A program made the translations under genes and the position numbers. Shown piece after piece: positions 17,305-26,489 of a stretch of 64,000 nt of DNA. Origin of the DNA: JAOUGY01 sp963792365 (GTDB lineage Bacteria > Actinomycetota > Acidimicrobiia > Spongiisociales > ZC4RG35); NCBI GenBank assembly GCA_963792365.1, contig CAWBVW010000001.1:868001-932000 (forward strand), written 5' to 3'. The notes under the pieces were generated by a model. It did no database searches. It was not told the origin of the DNA and saw only the letters and a list, made by a program, of their open reading frames with translations. Numbering within the stretch: position 1 is the stretch's first letter; each line of letters begins with the position of its first letter.

Positions 17305-19140
17305 CTACCGACCTCTCGAGCTGGTCTGCTGGCCGTCGGCGCTCAGTCCGAGCGCAGCCTCCGCCGCATCGAGGGTCTGGCGTCCGATGAGGACGGGCCT
17401 GAACAGATCGCCTCGCTCCGACAAGCGACTCCACAGATTGCGGATGTCGATGTGACCGTTCTGCATCGTCTCGACCTCGTCCCACGTGATGGGCGCCGAA
17501 ACCGGAGCACCCGGACGAGGGCGCACTGAGTAAACGGAAGCCACGGTCTGTCCGGCGGCATTGCGGTTGGCGTCGACGAACACCTTGCCGGCCCGCTTGG
17601 GGATGTTGAGCTCCATGGTGATGTCCTCGGGATTGGCCGCGGCAAGCAAGCGGCCGACTCCATCGACGAAGCGGCGCACCCGCTCGTAGGTGTGTACCGG
17701 AGCAAGCGGGACGTAGACATGCATGCCGCGCGAGCCCGAGAGTTTCGGGTATCCCGACAACCCCAGACCGTCGAGCGCCTGCCGCAGAAGCATGGTTCCG
17801 GTGACGACCTGATCCCATGTCGACCGTTCGGCCGGGTCGAAATCGAAGATGGCGTAGTCGGGCCGTTCGAGGCTCGATATCCTCGAGTGGAGGGGGTGCA
17901 TCTCGATGCATCCCATGTTGGCGAACCACATCAAGGACTCCCGATCGGAGGCCAGGAGGAAATCAATCTCACCGCCCATCGACTCGGAGGCGACCACGCC
18001 CTTCTTCATCCAATCGGGTTGATGCCCCGGCGCACGCTTCTCGTAGAACGACTGGCCTTCGATGCCGTCGGGATATCGCGACATTGATATGGGACGGCGA
18101 GCGAGGTGGGGTAACAGCAGGGGCGCCACCGAGGCGTAGTACTGGATCAGATCGCCCTTGGTGGTCCCATCGGGGAAGAAGACCTTGTCGAGGTTCGAGA
18201 GCGTGAGCGGACGGGGGCCGCCGACCAATCGGGACTTCCCACCCTTCTCGGCCACGACGTGCACCGGCTTCGGCGCGGCCGACAATGTGGCGACGATGGG
18301 AGAGCCCGCCCGGCGTGCCGGAAGGTCGGCGATCGCGGCTTCCATCTCGGCTTGGATCGCACGGTGGCTTGCGTCGTCGCGGGACTCGGAGATGACCACC
18401 ATGTCGTAGCCGACTCGGTCTGCCGCCACCACCAGCGGACCGACGCGAAGGCTCCCCTCACCGTAAACCGTGTGCTTGATCTCTCCCTTCGGGCCGAAGA
18501 TGTTGTCGGAGAACTGGGTTTGAAGCGGAGCCATCTTCCAGCCATCGACGTTCTCGGTGAGGAAACCGAACACCGCCTCGAAGGCCTCCGGCTCGGTCAA
18601 GGCACCGCCGGTCACTGCGTGGACATGAGCCCAGTCGACCAGCGGACGTACGAACGGATACGAGCCGGAGAGAAGGGCGATGTCTCCCAACGTACCGAAC
18701 CCGTCATGGGTGCCCGAGGTCTCGAGTCCGAGGGCGACATCGAGGTGGCCGACCTTTGAACCGATCCAATCGAGGCGGCTCGAGATCATGGTCATCAGTT
18801 CGTCCGGGGAGTGATCGCCTCTCGAACCGAGGTGTGCGCACACGACCGTTCCACCCAGCGCTTCGCACAGCTTCATGGTGTGTTCGATGGCCGCCACACA
18901 TTGCTTCGAGCGGTCTTCATCGGGGATCGTGAGCACCGCAAAGTAAGGAGCGTGAATCGAGACTGCGATACCCCTCTCGGCTGCCAAAGCTCCGAAGCGC
19001 TCGCAGCGGCGTTCTTTCCACGGGAAACCGGCCGTGAAGGCAAGTTCGAACGCCGTGTGTCCACGAGCAGCCAGGTCGTCGAGAAACGCGTCGTCGTCGA
19101 AACCATCATCGGGTGTGTGAGATATGCCGAATCGGATCAC
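17305..19140 (-). CDS. Fusion: endonuclease IV-like TIM barrel + LigD-type polymerase/primase domain
   Basis: This 611-residue fusion has an N-terminal domain (residues 1 to about 255) that resembles sugar-phosphate-isomerase/endonuclease IV barrels: IRFGISHTPDDGF, AVSIHAPYF, VVCAHLGSRGDHSP, GLETSGTHDGFG, VDWAHVHA and IKHTVYGEGSL supply the His/Glu/Asp metal ligands. The C-terminal domain (about 300-600) is a LigD-family archaeo-eukaryotic polymerase. It has the first acidic pair in AIFDFDPAE, then LSGSRGMHVYVPL, then the third acidic residue in KVFVDANRNAAGQT before the conserved YSVRPRPGAPVS block. The role is probably gap filling in DNA break repair coupled to abasic-site processing. No Ku or ligase gene is in the window. 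GTG 19140 starts exactly at the barrel's first strand; longer starts would overlap the divergent promoter. Confidence 0.88.
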   Translation of the reverse strand: MIRFGISHTPDDGFDDDAFLDDLAARGHTAFELAFTAGFPWKERRCERFGALAAERGIAVSIHAPYFAVLTIPDEDRSKQCVAAIEHTMKLCEALGGTVVCAHLGSRGDHSPDELMTMISSRLDWIGSKVGHLDVALGLETSGTHDGFGTLGDIALLSGSYPFVRPLVDWAHVHAVTGGALTEPEAFEAVFGFLTENVDGWKMAPLQTQFSDNIFGPKGEIKHTVYGEGSLRVGPLVVAADRVGYDMVVISESRDDASHRAIQAEMEAAIADLPARRAGSPIVATLSAAPKPVHVVAEKGGKSRLVGGPRPLTLSNLDKVFFPDGTTKGDLIQYYASVAPLLLPHLARRPISMSRYPDGIEGQSFYEKRAPGHQPDWMKKGVVASESMGGEIDFLLASDRESLMWFANMGCIEMHPLHSRISSLERPDYAIFDFDPAERSTWDQVVTGTMLLRQALDGLGLSGYPKLSGSRGMHVYVPLAPVHTYERVRRFVDGVGRLLAAANPEDITMELNIPKRAGKVFVDANRNAAGQTVASVYSVRPRPGAPVSAPITWDEVETMQNGHIDIRNLWSRLSERGDLFRPVLIGRQTLDAAEAALGLSADGQQTSSRGR

Positions 19141-19259
19141 CGGTACATTCTGCCCATTCGCGGCATCGAAAGGGGCTTCTCCACCGAAGTGACGATCGGC
19201 GGTAGCCAGGCTCCAGGCCGGGCTCCACCATGGCAGGAGAACGTAGAAGGGAGCCATCG

Positions 19260-19697
19260 ATGCAGACCATGCAGCGCAGGCCACCCGTTGAGGCCGTGAA
19301 GAGGGCCGGACGCCGTTTCGGGTACGCCCTGTCGATCGGGATCAATCTGGTGGTGCTGTGGATCGCCTTCAACATCCTCGAGTGGGGCTGGCCACCGTTC
19401 ATCACAGAGGATTGGACCCGGGCCCAGGGCCTGGTCGCGGCCTCCATCATCGTCGCCATTCTCGCCAACGTCGCATACATCGCGTATGACCCCAAGTGGT
19501 TCCGAGGGTTCGGCGACGCCTTTCAGAGTGTCTTCACCATGGTCTCTTCGGCCAGGGTGCTGGCGGTGTTCCCGTTCGACTACAGCCGGTACTCGGGCCC
19601 GTGGGAGATACTCACGCGCATAGTCCTCATCGTGGCGATCGTGGGCTCGGCGATAGCGATCATCATCAACCTGGCCAAGGGCATTCGGAATCTGTGA
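19260..19697 (+). CDS. Four-helix integral membrane protein of unknown function
   Basis: This 145-residue protein has hydrophobic segments at residues about 20-38, 56-75, 85-105 and 118-138 and a basic N-terminus. I recognise no family motif. The start at 19260 has AAGGGA eight bases ahead; an in-frame upstream ATG (19230) lacks a ribosome site. It is divergent from the endonuclease/polymerase fusion gene and 41 bases upstream of the GH1 gene, with which it may be co-transcribed. Confidence 0.75.
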   Translation: MQTMQRRPPVEAVKRAGRRFGYALSIGINLVVLWIAFNILEWGWPPFITEDWTRAQGLVAASIIVAILANVAYIAYDPKWFRGFGDAFQSVFTMVSSARVLAVFPFDYSRYSGPWEILTRIVLIVAIVGSAIAIIINLAKGIRNL

Positions 19698-19738
19698 GCC
19701 GTTGCGGAGCCGGAAACGCCCTGGTTTAGGATCGCCCC

Positions 19739-21013
19739 ATGGCACTCGAGTTTCCCCCCGGCTTCATGTGGGGTACCGCCACGGCGGCACACCAGGTCGA
19801 GGGCGACAACTCGAACGCCGACTGGTGGGACTGGGAGCTGAAGGCCGACACGCCGGTGGCCGAGCCGAGCGGGCAGGCCATCGATCACTTCCACCGCTAC
19901 CCGGACGACATTGCGATGCTGTCCAAGCTGGGATTCGGGGTCTACCGGTTTTCGGTCGAGTGGGCCAGGGTCGAGCCCGAAGAGGGCCGCTTCGACCCTG
20001 AGGCGCTGCGTCACTACCGGGCGATGGCGGCAGCCGTCCGCCGCGAAGGAATGGTTCCCTTCGTGACACTGCATCACTTCACGATCCCGCGTTGGCTTGC
20101 CCACAAGGGTGGCTTCCTGTCAACAGAGGCTCCTGCCCTCTTCGACCGCTATTGCCGGGCGGTGGTCAGATCCATGGAGGACCTCGTCGACTGGTACTGC
20201 ACCATCAATGAACCCGGCATCCTCGCCACGGGCGGATACCTGGGTGCGTTCGGATGGCCACCGGGGACGACCGACATGGACTCGTGGCATCGTTCCATCA
20301 ACGAGCTCCGCCTCTGTCACGTCGCCGGGCGCGATGCGATCAAGAGCCTTCGTCCCGAGGCGAAGGTCGGGCTGACCCAAGCCATGACCGAGTTCGAGGC
20401 GAACGACGCCGGGCGCCCGTTGATGGAGTACCTACGAAAGTTCAACGAGGACGTGTTCTTCGAAGTGTGCGGACCTGATGACTTCGTGGGCGTGCAGACC
20501 TACACGCGCGCGCAGATCCTCCCGCCACGGTGGATGTCGCCACTGATCCGCGTGCTCGTCGGCTGGTCACCGATACGGCGCATGGCGCTACCCCGCGTGA
20601 TTCGATCCAACACCGACGACTTCGCCGACACCCCTCGCGGCCCTGATGTGCGACGCACAGACATGGGCTACGAGTGGCGTCCCGAGGCGGTGGCCGCGAC
20701 GGTGCGACGCGCTGCGCAGATCCTGCCGGGGAAGGACATCATCGTCACCGAGCACGGCATCGCCGCCACCGACGACACCGAGCGGGTCGGGTTCATCACC
20801 GCAGCGCTCCGAGCACTCCACGAAGTCATCGACGACGGGATTCCGCTCAGGGGCTACATCCACTGGTCGGCGTTCGACAACTTCGAGTGGGCTCTCGGCT
20901 ACCGCATGCAGTTCGGCCTGATCGGTGTCGACCGAGCCACGCAGCAGAGATTCCCGAAGCCGTCGTCGCGCTATCTCGGCGAGATCGCCCAGGCGAACGC
21001 GCTTCCCGACTGA
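19739..21013 (+). CDS. GH1 family beta-glucosidase / beta-glycosidase
   Basis: This 424-residue cytoplasmic (beta/alpha)8 glycosidase starts with the family N-terminus FPPGFMWGTATAAHQVEG. The acid/base Glu is in CTINEPG (residue about 160) and the nucleophile Glu in IIVTEHGIA (residue about 340). The aglycone/glycone-site block YIHWSAFDNFEWALGY is complete. The length is close to the family norm of 430-450. It hydrolyses beta-linked glucosides or related sugars with retention. No sugar transporter lies beside it. Confidence 0.93.
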   Translation: MALEFPPGFMWGTATAAHQVEGDNSNADWWDWELKADTPVAEPSGQAIDHFHRYPDDIAMLSKLGFGVYRFSVEWARVEPEEGRFDPEALRHYRAMAAAVRREGMVPFVTLHHFTIPRWLAHKGGFLSTEAPALFDRYCRAVVRSMEDLVDWYCTINEPGILATGGYLGAFGWPPGTTDMDSWHRSINELRLCHVAGRDAIKSLRPEAKVGLTQAMTEFEANDAGRPLMEYLRKFNEDVFFEVCGPDDFVGVQTYTRAQILPPRWMSPLIRVLVGWSPIRRMALPRVIRSNTDDFADTPRGPDVRRTDMGYEWRPEAVAATVRRAAQILPGKDIIVTEHGIAATDDTERVGFITAALRALHEVIDDGIPLRGYIHWSAFDNFEWALGYRMQFGLIGVDRATQQRFPKPSSRYLGEIAQANALPD

Positions 21014-21184
21014 ACAATCGCCCGGACGCGATGAGGTCATCGCCACGGGTATCAGACGCCATCTCGCAACGTCTGTTTCAAACTGCCGACACGAAGAGAA
21101 GGCACGATGTTCAGGATCCGGCGGTGGGTCGGGTCGTCAGGCCCGGCCTACACGCCGACCCAGGGCACCATCCAGGAGTCCATC

Positions 21185-21382
21185 ATGTCCACACATTTCA
21201 CCATCTGTCCGGAACCAGGCTGCCAGGCAGCGGCGTCCATCGAACGTGAAGAGATGTGGCCGTCCACCGACGGTGGAGTCATCATGGCGAAGGTCATCGG
21301 TGTATGCGGACACTGGTTCTTGATGCCGGCATGGCAGCTCGACCTCGGTCACGCCCTCGAGGGCCTGCGGCGCGCCGGCTGA
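21185..21382 (+). CDS. Small cysteine-containing hypothetical protein
   Basis: This 65-residue protein begins MSTHFTICPEPGCQA. Two Cys in C-P-E-P-G-C spacing plus a later VCGH could bind one metal ion, like a minimal zinc ribbon. An AGGAG box (21174-21178) stands six bases before this ATG, which is why it is preferred to the in-frame ATG at 21107. I do not recognise the family. Confidence 0.6.
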   Translation: MSTHFTICPEPGCQAAASIEREEMWPSTDGGVIMAKVIGVCGHWFLMPAWQLDLGHALEGLRRAG

Positions 21383-21459
21383 CCCAGGCGGGGCGCTGCG
21401 ACCACGCTCGATCGATCTCGTCCGCACTGGGGGTCGCGTCGCAGGCAGGCAAACGCACT

Positions 21460-22005
21460 TCACCGCGTCAACAAGTCGGTGAAGTCTGCGGGGACCAGGG
21501 GACGCTCCACCAGCTGGCCCTCGGCCACCGGTGCGGGCCGATGCGTCCCCTCGATGGCAAACACCACCCCGTCGACGTCGTCGAGCGCTGCCACGGTGGC
21601 CACGATCTGAGCGACTGCGAGGATCTCTTCGTCCCCACCGACCAGAGTGAACTCACGGCTGAGATCGACGGTGGCGACGCCGTCGACCACGAAAGCACCG
21701 AGCTCACGAGTCTCCGGTGGGATCGCAGACCGGATCGACAAGCCGTTCTCGGCCGCGATCGGCCCCATCAACAGCGCACGAACGACCGTCGCCGGGTCGG
21801 AGTCGGCGATCTGCCGCGTCACCGAGACCAGACGATCACCGGTCACGAAGTACACCTCGGCGATGACGGGGAGGTCGCCCCCATCGACGCCGGGATCGAC
21901 GATGTCGGATTCCAGTTCGATGTCGAGCGAGCGAGGTTGATCCTCCACCGGGATGCCACACGCAGCAACCGATGTCAGGACCACGAAGAGCACGAGCCGT
22001 CTCAT
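21460..22005 (-). CDS. GerMN-domain lipoprotein, short LpqB-like
   Basis: This 181-residue lipoprotein has lipobox TSVAAC (Cys16) and a GerMN domain (residues about 45-150; IAEVYFVTGDRLVSVTRQI, ATVVRALLMGP, VDGVATVDLSREF). It is the third gene of an mtrA-mtrB-lpqB-like operon; its ATG overlaps the kinase stop (ATGA). Mycobacterial LpqB is about 580 residues, with a GerMN domain and a beta-propeller, and modulates MtrB. Here only the GerMN part remains. Location outside the membrane next to the kinase sensor suggests the same accessory role; this is inference. Confidence 0.85.
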   Translation of the reverse strand: MRRLVLFVVLTSVAACGIPVEDQPRSLDIELESDIVDPGVDGGDLPVIAEVYFVTGDRLVSVTRQIADSDPATVVRALLMGPIAAENGLSIRSAIPPETRELGAFVVDGVATVDLSREFTLVGGDEEILAVAQIVATVAALDDVDGVVFAIEGTHRPAPVAEGQLVERPLVPADFTDLLTR

Positions 22006-23378
22006 GCGTCCACCAATGGCAGCTCGAGAACTAGCCGGGCCCCCGGCTCGTACCTGTCGTCCACATAGACCTCGCCGCCGAGGAGCTTTGCGTTCTCGGC
22101 GGCCAGCGCCAACCCCAACCCGGTCCCGTCCGTGCTCAATCGACGGCGCGACAACACCCCTCGTGCGAAACGATCGAACACGAGTGCCCGCTCTTCGGCA
22201 GGGATCCCCGGCCCTCGATCCTCGACTGCGATGAATGCAGCTGTGCCATTCGCGCTCACGTGGATCCGGGTGAGGCCGCCACCATGGGTCGCCGCATTGT
22301 CGGCGAAGTTGGCTATCACACGCTCGAGCCTTCTCGAATCGACCGCCACTGTCGCCCCCAACGCACCAGGCTCGACGACGACAACTTCGGCCGCATGACC
22401 GAGACGGGTCGCTACCCGGCGGACTGCCTGCCCCACTGCGGTCAGCTCCAGCTCGACCTCCACCACCCCGGCGTCGTGTCGAGAGATTTCCAGGAGGTCG
22501 AGAACCGTCTGGCGCAGCCGCCGGACGTCCGCCGAGATCAAGTCGAGGGCTTCCGCGCCCTCCGTCGACAACTCGTTCCGTCGTCCCTCCAAGACCGACA
22601 CCGCCGTGACCAGAGTCGTGAGCGGTGAGCGGAGCTCGTGGCTGACGTCGGAGGCGAACCTCGCCTCGCGTGCGATTCGATCGGCAAGTGCGTCCGCCAT
22701 CCTGTTGAATGACGATGCCAAACGCGTCAGATCGGGATCAAGACTCAGGTCGAGCCTGGCGTCGAGCGATCCGCCGGCGATCCGCTCTGCGATCTCCGAC
22801 ACCTGTCCAACCGGCCGCAGGACTCGGCCGGAGACCCAACGGCCGGTGGCCGCACCGAACACGGTGGCGGCGGCCCCGACCACGGAGAGCGTTCGCCCGA
22901 GGGCGACAAGGGATGACGCCAGCGACTCCAAGTCGAACATCTCGAAATAGGCCGAGGTACCGACTTCGATCGGTACGCCGATCGCCAGGATCGGGCCGGC
23001 CGGGGTGGTAGCACGCTGTACCAGTGGCATCCCGGCGATCACACCCTCACGCATCCGGTCGGGGATGTCGTCGCTCCGCACCTGGAGAGAGGCCGAGTAC
23101 CAATCACCGCTGCGCCACAACAACGGACGCGAGCGAACGGGTGGTCGCAGGGCCGCCAACAGGGAGGTCTCGTCCACCTCGTCGGTCTGCAGCGTCCCGG
23201 CGACGAGACGAGCATTCACAAGTGTCTGGTCGACGGCACGCTCCTCGAACTCCGAGAGCAAGGTCGCACGTACGCCGACCATCGTCCCGACGGCGATGAC
23301 GATGGCGGCGGACATCACGACGAGGGCCAACGAAAGCGTGAGACGTGCGCGGAGCCCGAGGCGATTGCGTTCAGCCAC
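22002..23378 (-). CDS. MtrB-like sensor histidine kinase
   Basis: This 458-residue kinase has two transmembrane helices (residues about 10-32 and 160-185) that frame an extracytoplasmic sensor of about 125 residues. A HAMP domain follows (RVLRPVGQVSEIAERIAGG), then the H-box DVSHELRSPLTTL, the N-box NFADNAATHGGG, and the lid motifs DRGPGIPAEE and GTGLGLALA. GTG 23378 is chosen because it begins the basic pre-helix segment and overlaps the response-regulator stop by 8 bases. In actinobacteria MtrB controls cell-wall and osmotic responses with MtrA. Gene order and overlap support that pairing. Confidence 0.9.
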   Translation of the reverse strand: MAERNRLGLRARLTLSLALVVMSAAIVIAVGTMVGVRATLLSEFEERAVDQTLVNARLVAGTLQTDEVDETSLLAALRPPVRSRPLLWRSGDWYSASLQVRSDDIPDRMREGVIAGMPLVQRATTPAGPILAIGVPIEVGTSAYFEMFDLESLASSLVALGRTLSVVGAAATVFGAATGRWVSGRVLRPVGQVSEIAERIAGGSLDARLDLSLDPDLTRLASSFNRMADALADRIAREARFASDVSHELRSPLTTLVTAVSVLEGRRNELSTEGAEALDLISADVRRLRQTVLDLLEISRHDAGVVEVELELTAVGQAVRRVATRLGHAAEVVVVEPGALGATVAVDSRRLERVIANFADNAATHGGGLTRIHVSANGTAAFIAVEDRGPGIPAEERALVFDRFARGVLSRRRLSTDGTGLGLALAAENAKLLGGEVYVDDRYEPGARLVLELPLVDA

Positions 23379-24087
23379 CGGTACCCGGCTCGAACCGGTA
23401 GCCAAGACCGCGCACCGTGACGACGTGACTCGGGTTCGACGGATCGTCCTCGAGCTTGGTCCGGAGTCGCCTGATGTGGGCGTCCACGATTCGCTGGTCC
23501 CCGAAGTAGTCGTAGCCCCAGACCGAGTTGAGAAGCTGTTCCCTGCTGAAGACTCGCTTGGGATTCGTCGCAAACTCATGGAGCAGCCGGAATTCGGTGG
23601 CCGTCAACTGGAGCTCGATGCCGTCGCGCCAGACGGTTCCTTGGTCCACGGAGATGCGCAGATCGCCGAACTCCATGAAGTCGGTCTCCGAGGCACCATC
23701 CTCGACAGGTCGCCGCCGACGCAGATTCGCCCGGATCCGCGCGGCCAACTCCTTGAAGACGAACGGTTTCGTGACGTAGTCGTCCGCCCCCGCCTCCAGG
23801 CCCGCAACGACATCATGGCTGTCGTCGCGGGCGGAAACGACGATGATCGGAATGGTGCTGGCGGCCCGGATTCTTCGGCACAGCTCGAACCCGTCGAGAC
23901 CGGGAAGCATGAGGTCCACCAGCATGAGCGCCGGCTGCTTGCCGGCCACGAACTGGAGCGCAGACTCGGCATCGACCACCGCTTCCACCTGATATCCCTC
24001 GTCAACGAGGGCGAGCCGCAACGCAGCACGAATTCGGTCGTCGTCTTCGACGACGAGGATCAGAGGCGGCGCAGCGTTGGTGGTCAT
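23371..24087 (-). CDS. MtrA-like OmpR-family response regulator
   Basis: This 238-residue regulator has a receiver domain with acidic pocket VVEDDD, phospho-acceptor Asp in LMLVDLMLPGLDG and Lys in DYVTKPF. A winged-helix DNA-binding domain follows (TATEFRLLHEFATNPKRVFSREQLL, VDAHIRRLRTKLEDD, VRGLGYRFEP). It is first in the mtrA-mtrB-lpqB-like operon. The start at 24087 matches the usual family N-terminus; an upstream in-frame start at 24138 would add 17 residues. It lies divergent from the first antiporter gene. Confidence 0.92.
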   Translation of the reverse strand: MTTNAAPPLILVVEDDDRIRAALRLALVDEGYQVEAVVDAESALQFVAGKQPALMLVDLMLPGLDGFELCRRIRAASTIPIIVVSARDDSHDVVAGLEAGADDYVTKPFVFKELAARIRANLRRRRPVEDGASETDFMEFGDLRISVDQGTVWRDGIELQLTATEFRLLHEFATNPKRVFSREQLLNSVWGYDYFGDQRIVDAHIRRLRTKLEDDPSNPSHVVTVRGLGYRFEPGTGG

Positions 24088-24227
24088 GTGTCGCACGCCA
24101 TTGTGACCGAGATCATGGCTCCCAACTTGCGGTCGCACCAGATCTTGTCACGATCTTCGCGCACATCCGTCAACGAGAAGTCATCTCGGATGGCCAGAGT
24201 GTCGCCAAGCGAGCGCTGCGGAGAATC

Positions 24228-26033
24228 ATGCACGGTGAGATCTTGATCCTCGCCGCCACCCTGCTGGCGGCAGTGGCCGGTGGCCGTCTTGCCACCCGAC
24301 TCGGCTACCCACCGGTGCTCGGCGAGTTGATCGGCGGCATCATCCTCGGCCCCCCGCTGCTTGGCCTGCTCCGCCCTTCCGAAACCGTGGCTCTTCTCGG
24401 CGAGTTCGGCGTGTTGTTGATGATGATGCTGATCGGTATGCACATCGACCCGAGCCGGCTGAAGGCGGTCTCGGGTAGCGGCCTGGCGGCCGCCCTCGGA
24501 GGCTTTTTCGTTCCTGCCGTCGCGGGCTTCGCCTTCATGCTCGCCATGAGCAGGACCCTGCCCGAGGCGATCTTCACCGGGCTCGCAATGGGCGTGACCT
24601 CACTTGCGACGAAGTCGCGTCTGCTCATCGACCTCAAAATCCTCGACACACGCATCGCTTACGTGCTCATGGTTGGCGCCCTCATCTCCGATGTGATGGT
24701 CCTCGTCGCCTTCTCGATGGTTCTCGGCTCGACCGGGACCGACCAGCCTTTGTGGATCTTTGCGATCACCACAGGGCTGGGCGCCCTCGCCTTCGCCCTG
24801 ACCGCGATCCTGATCGGCAAGTTCGCGGTGCCCCGACTGGTCGCCCGACTCCCTCAGAAGCCCGAGGCCGCGCTGATCTACGCGATTCTGGTGACCGGCG
24901 GACTGCTGTTCGCATGGCTGGCCGAGCTCGCCGGTTTCCATGCGATTCTCGGGTCCTTCGTGTTTGGCCTCGTCGTATCCGAGCGGGTGTTGGGCGCCCG
25001 TTTGAGCCGAGAGGTCCGAAGGCGCCTCGAGACCGTCTCCGTGGGAACACTGGCACCTCTGTTCTTCGTCTCCGCCGGATATCTGGTGACGCTCGACATC
25101 TTCCGCACCCATCTGTCGCTGCTCGTCGGCGTCGTGGTGCTGGCCACCGTCGGCAAGATCGCCGGGACGGCGGTGTTCTACGGGATGTCGGGACGCGGAT
25201 GGAGGGAAGGACTGGTCATCGGTGCAGGGATGAACGGGCGTGGGGCGGTAGAGATCATCGTGGCCGAGCTGGCACTCGAGGCGGGGCTGATCGACGTCAC
25301 CGTCTTCTCCGTTCTCGTTGTGATGGCGATCGTCACCACGGCGTCCGTCCCGATCCTCCTCACCAAGGGCGTGAAGTGGCTGGACGACAGAGACGAGTTG
25401 GAACGCACCGGATCGCGTCGGAAGATCCTCGTCGCAGGCGCCCATCCTCTCGCTCGAGTCGTCGCCCGGCTCATGCGCCCGTCAGGCCCGGTGATCCTCA
25501 TCGACAGCAACCGCGCCAACGTTGCAGAGGCCAAGCTCGAAGGGCTCGAGGCCGTCCACGGCAACGTCCTCGACGATCTGTCATTGCGACACGCAGGTAT
25601 CGAGGAGACGGCGATCTTCATCGCCGCCACCTCGAACCCCGAGGTCAACCTGCTCGCCGCCCGAAGCGCACGTGATCTCGGCGTCCCCGAGGTGGGGGTC
25701 ATCCTCACGACGGATCACGCCGACGGACTGGGGCACCTGCTCGACGACGTCGGCGTCGACATCCTCCCCCTCCCTGACACCACCTCGTGGGACGCCGCGA
25801 TTCGCGCCGGGGTCGCTCAGGAGATGAGCTTCCAACTCGACGACCCGCTCCTGGTAGGCGATGGGCCGGCCTGGCACGACGGCAGCTTCCTTCCCCTGGT
25901 TTCCGGCCGCGGATCGAACCGCCGCCTCGCCTCACGCATCACCGAGTTGAGGCCGGGCGACACGGTGGTCGGGTTGGGGCTTGCAAGCGCGAGACCGAGC
26001 GTCGGTGAACCGCCAGTCATGGAAGGAGTGTGA
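24228..26033 (+). CDS. CPA2 cation:proton antiporter with TrkA-N domain
   Basis: This 601-residue Kef-type carrier has about 12 helices over residues 1-380, with the CPA2 patterns GYPPVLGELIGGIILGP and AGMNGRGAVEIIVAE. A regulatory Rossmann-type TrkA-N domain follows from about 395 (KILVAGAHPLARVVARLM, VILIDSNRANV) and then a TrkA-C-like tail. Such proteins exchange K+ or Na+ for H+, gated by NAD(H) or other nucleotides bound to TrkA-N. GGAG lies seven bases ahead of the ATG. It is followed closely by a small cysteine protein and a second CPA2 carrier. Confidence 0.9.
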   Translation: MHGEILILAATLLAAVAGGRLATRLGYPPVLGELIGGIILGPPLLGLLRPSETVALLGEFGVLLMMMLIGMHIDPSRLKAVSGSGLAAALGGFFVPAVAGFAFMLAMSRTLPEAIFTGLAMGVTSLATKSRLLIDLKILDTRIAYVLMVGALISDVMVLVAFSMVLGSTGTDQPLWIFAITTGLGALAFALTAILIGKFAVPRLVARLPQKPEAALIYAILVTGGLLFAWLAELAGFHAILGSFVFGLVVSERVLGARLSREVRRRLETVSVGTLAPLFFVSAGYLVTLDIFRTHLSLLVGVVVLATVGKIAGTAVFYGMSGRGWREGLVIGAGMNGRGAVEIIVAELALEAGLIDVTVFSVLVVMAIVTTASVPILLTKGVKWLDDRDELERTGSRRKILVAGAHPLARVVARLMRPSGPVILIDSNRANVAEAKLEGLEAVHGNVLDDLSLRHAGIEETAIFIAATSNPEVNLLAARSARDLGVPEVGVILTTDHADGLGHLLDDVGVDILPLPDTTSWDAAIRAGVAQEMSFQLDDPLLVGDGPAWHDGSFLPLVSGRGSNRRLASRITELRPGDTVVGLGLASARPSVGEPPVMEGV

Positions 26034-26035
26034 CC

Positions 26036-26449
26036 ATGACATCTACACGACAGATATGGAACGTCCGTCTCGGACCCTGCTGGTGCAGCACGCGCCCAGG
26101 CGTCAACGGCGCTTTCGACGTGTTGCGCTGGAGAATCCATCACGTGGCACCGGAGCTGTCTCCCAGCAATCTCGTGATCGCCACCTCCTTCATCCCACAG
26201 CACGTCGCTGTTGCCCTCAAGGAGGCCATCAAGGCGTCGCCCGCCTCCTGGACCATCGTGACACACCGGATCTGTCCCCAGGTGGCCCGTCGAGGTGCCC
26301 TCGCGACCAACGACCTTGTCGACGTGTCGAGCGTCGCCGACGTCGATTGTCACCTTCCCCACTGCATCGCCGATCAACCGGAGAGCCTTGCCATGACCAT
26401 GATGAATCTGGCCTCCGACGGTCGGCGGCGTCCGGTGGGTGTGCTTTGA
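26036..26449 (+). CDS. Small NuoB/hydrogenase-small-subunit-like cysteine protein
   Basis: This 137-residue cytoplasmic protein is placed between two antiporter genes, two bases after the first. Its layout resembles the 20-kDa subunit fold of complex I and [NiFe]-hydrogenases. It has an N-terminal paired-Cys segment GPCWC, then SPSNLVIATS, then PASWTIVTHRIC, then VDCHLPHC followed by PESLAMTMMNLA. Those blocks sit where NuoB has its CC pair, ADVMIV, P-x-W-V-I, the third Cys and VPGCPP-x-x-x-AL. Cluster-ligand Cys would be conserved in place though not in exact spacing. ATG 26036 has GGAAGGAG eight bases ahead, better than GTG 26030. The assignment rests on motif order only. Confidence 0.55.
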   Translation: MTSTRQIWNVRLGPCWCSTRPGVNGAFDVLRWRIHHVAPELSPSNLVIATSFIPQHVAVALKEAIKASPASWTIVTHRICPQVARRGALATNDLVDVSSVADVDCHLPHCIADQPESLAMTMMNLASDGRRRPVGVL

Positions 26450-26489
26450 TCAAGACCTCACATCTGATTGGACAGAAGGAGTCAGACCT

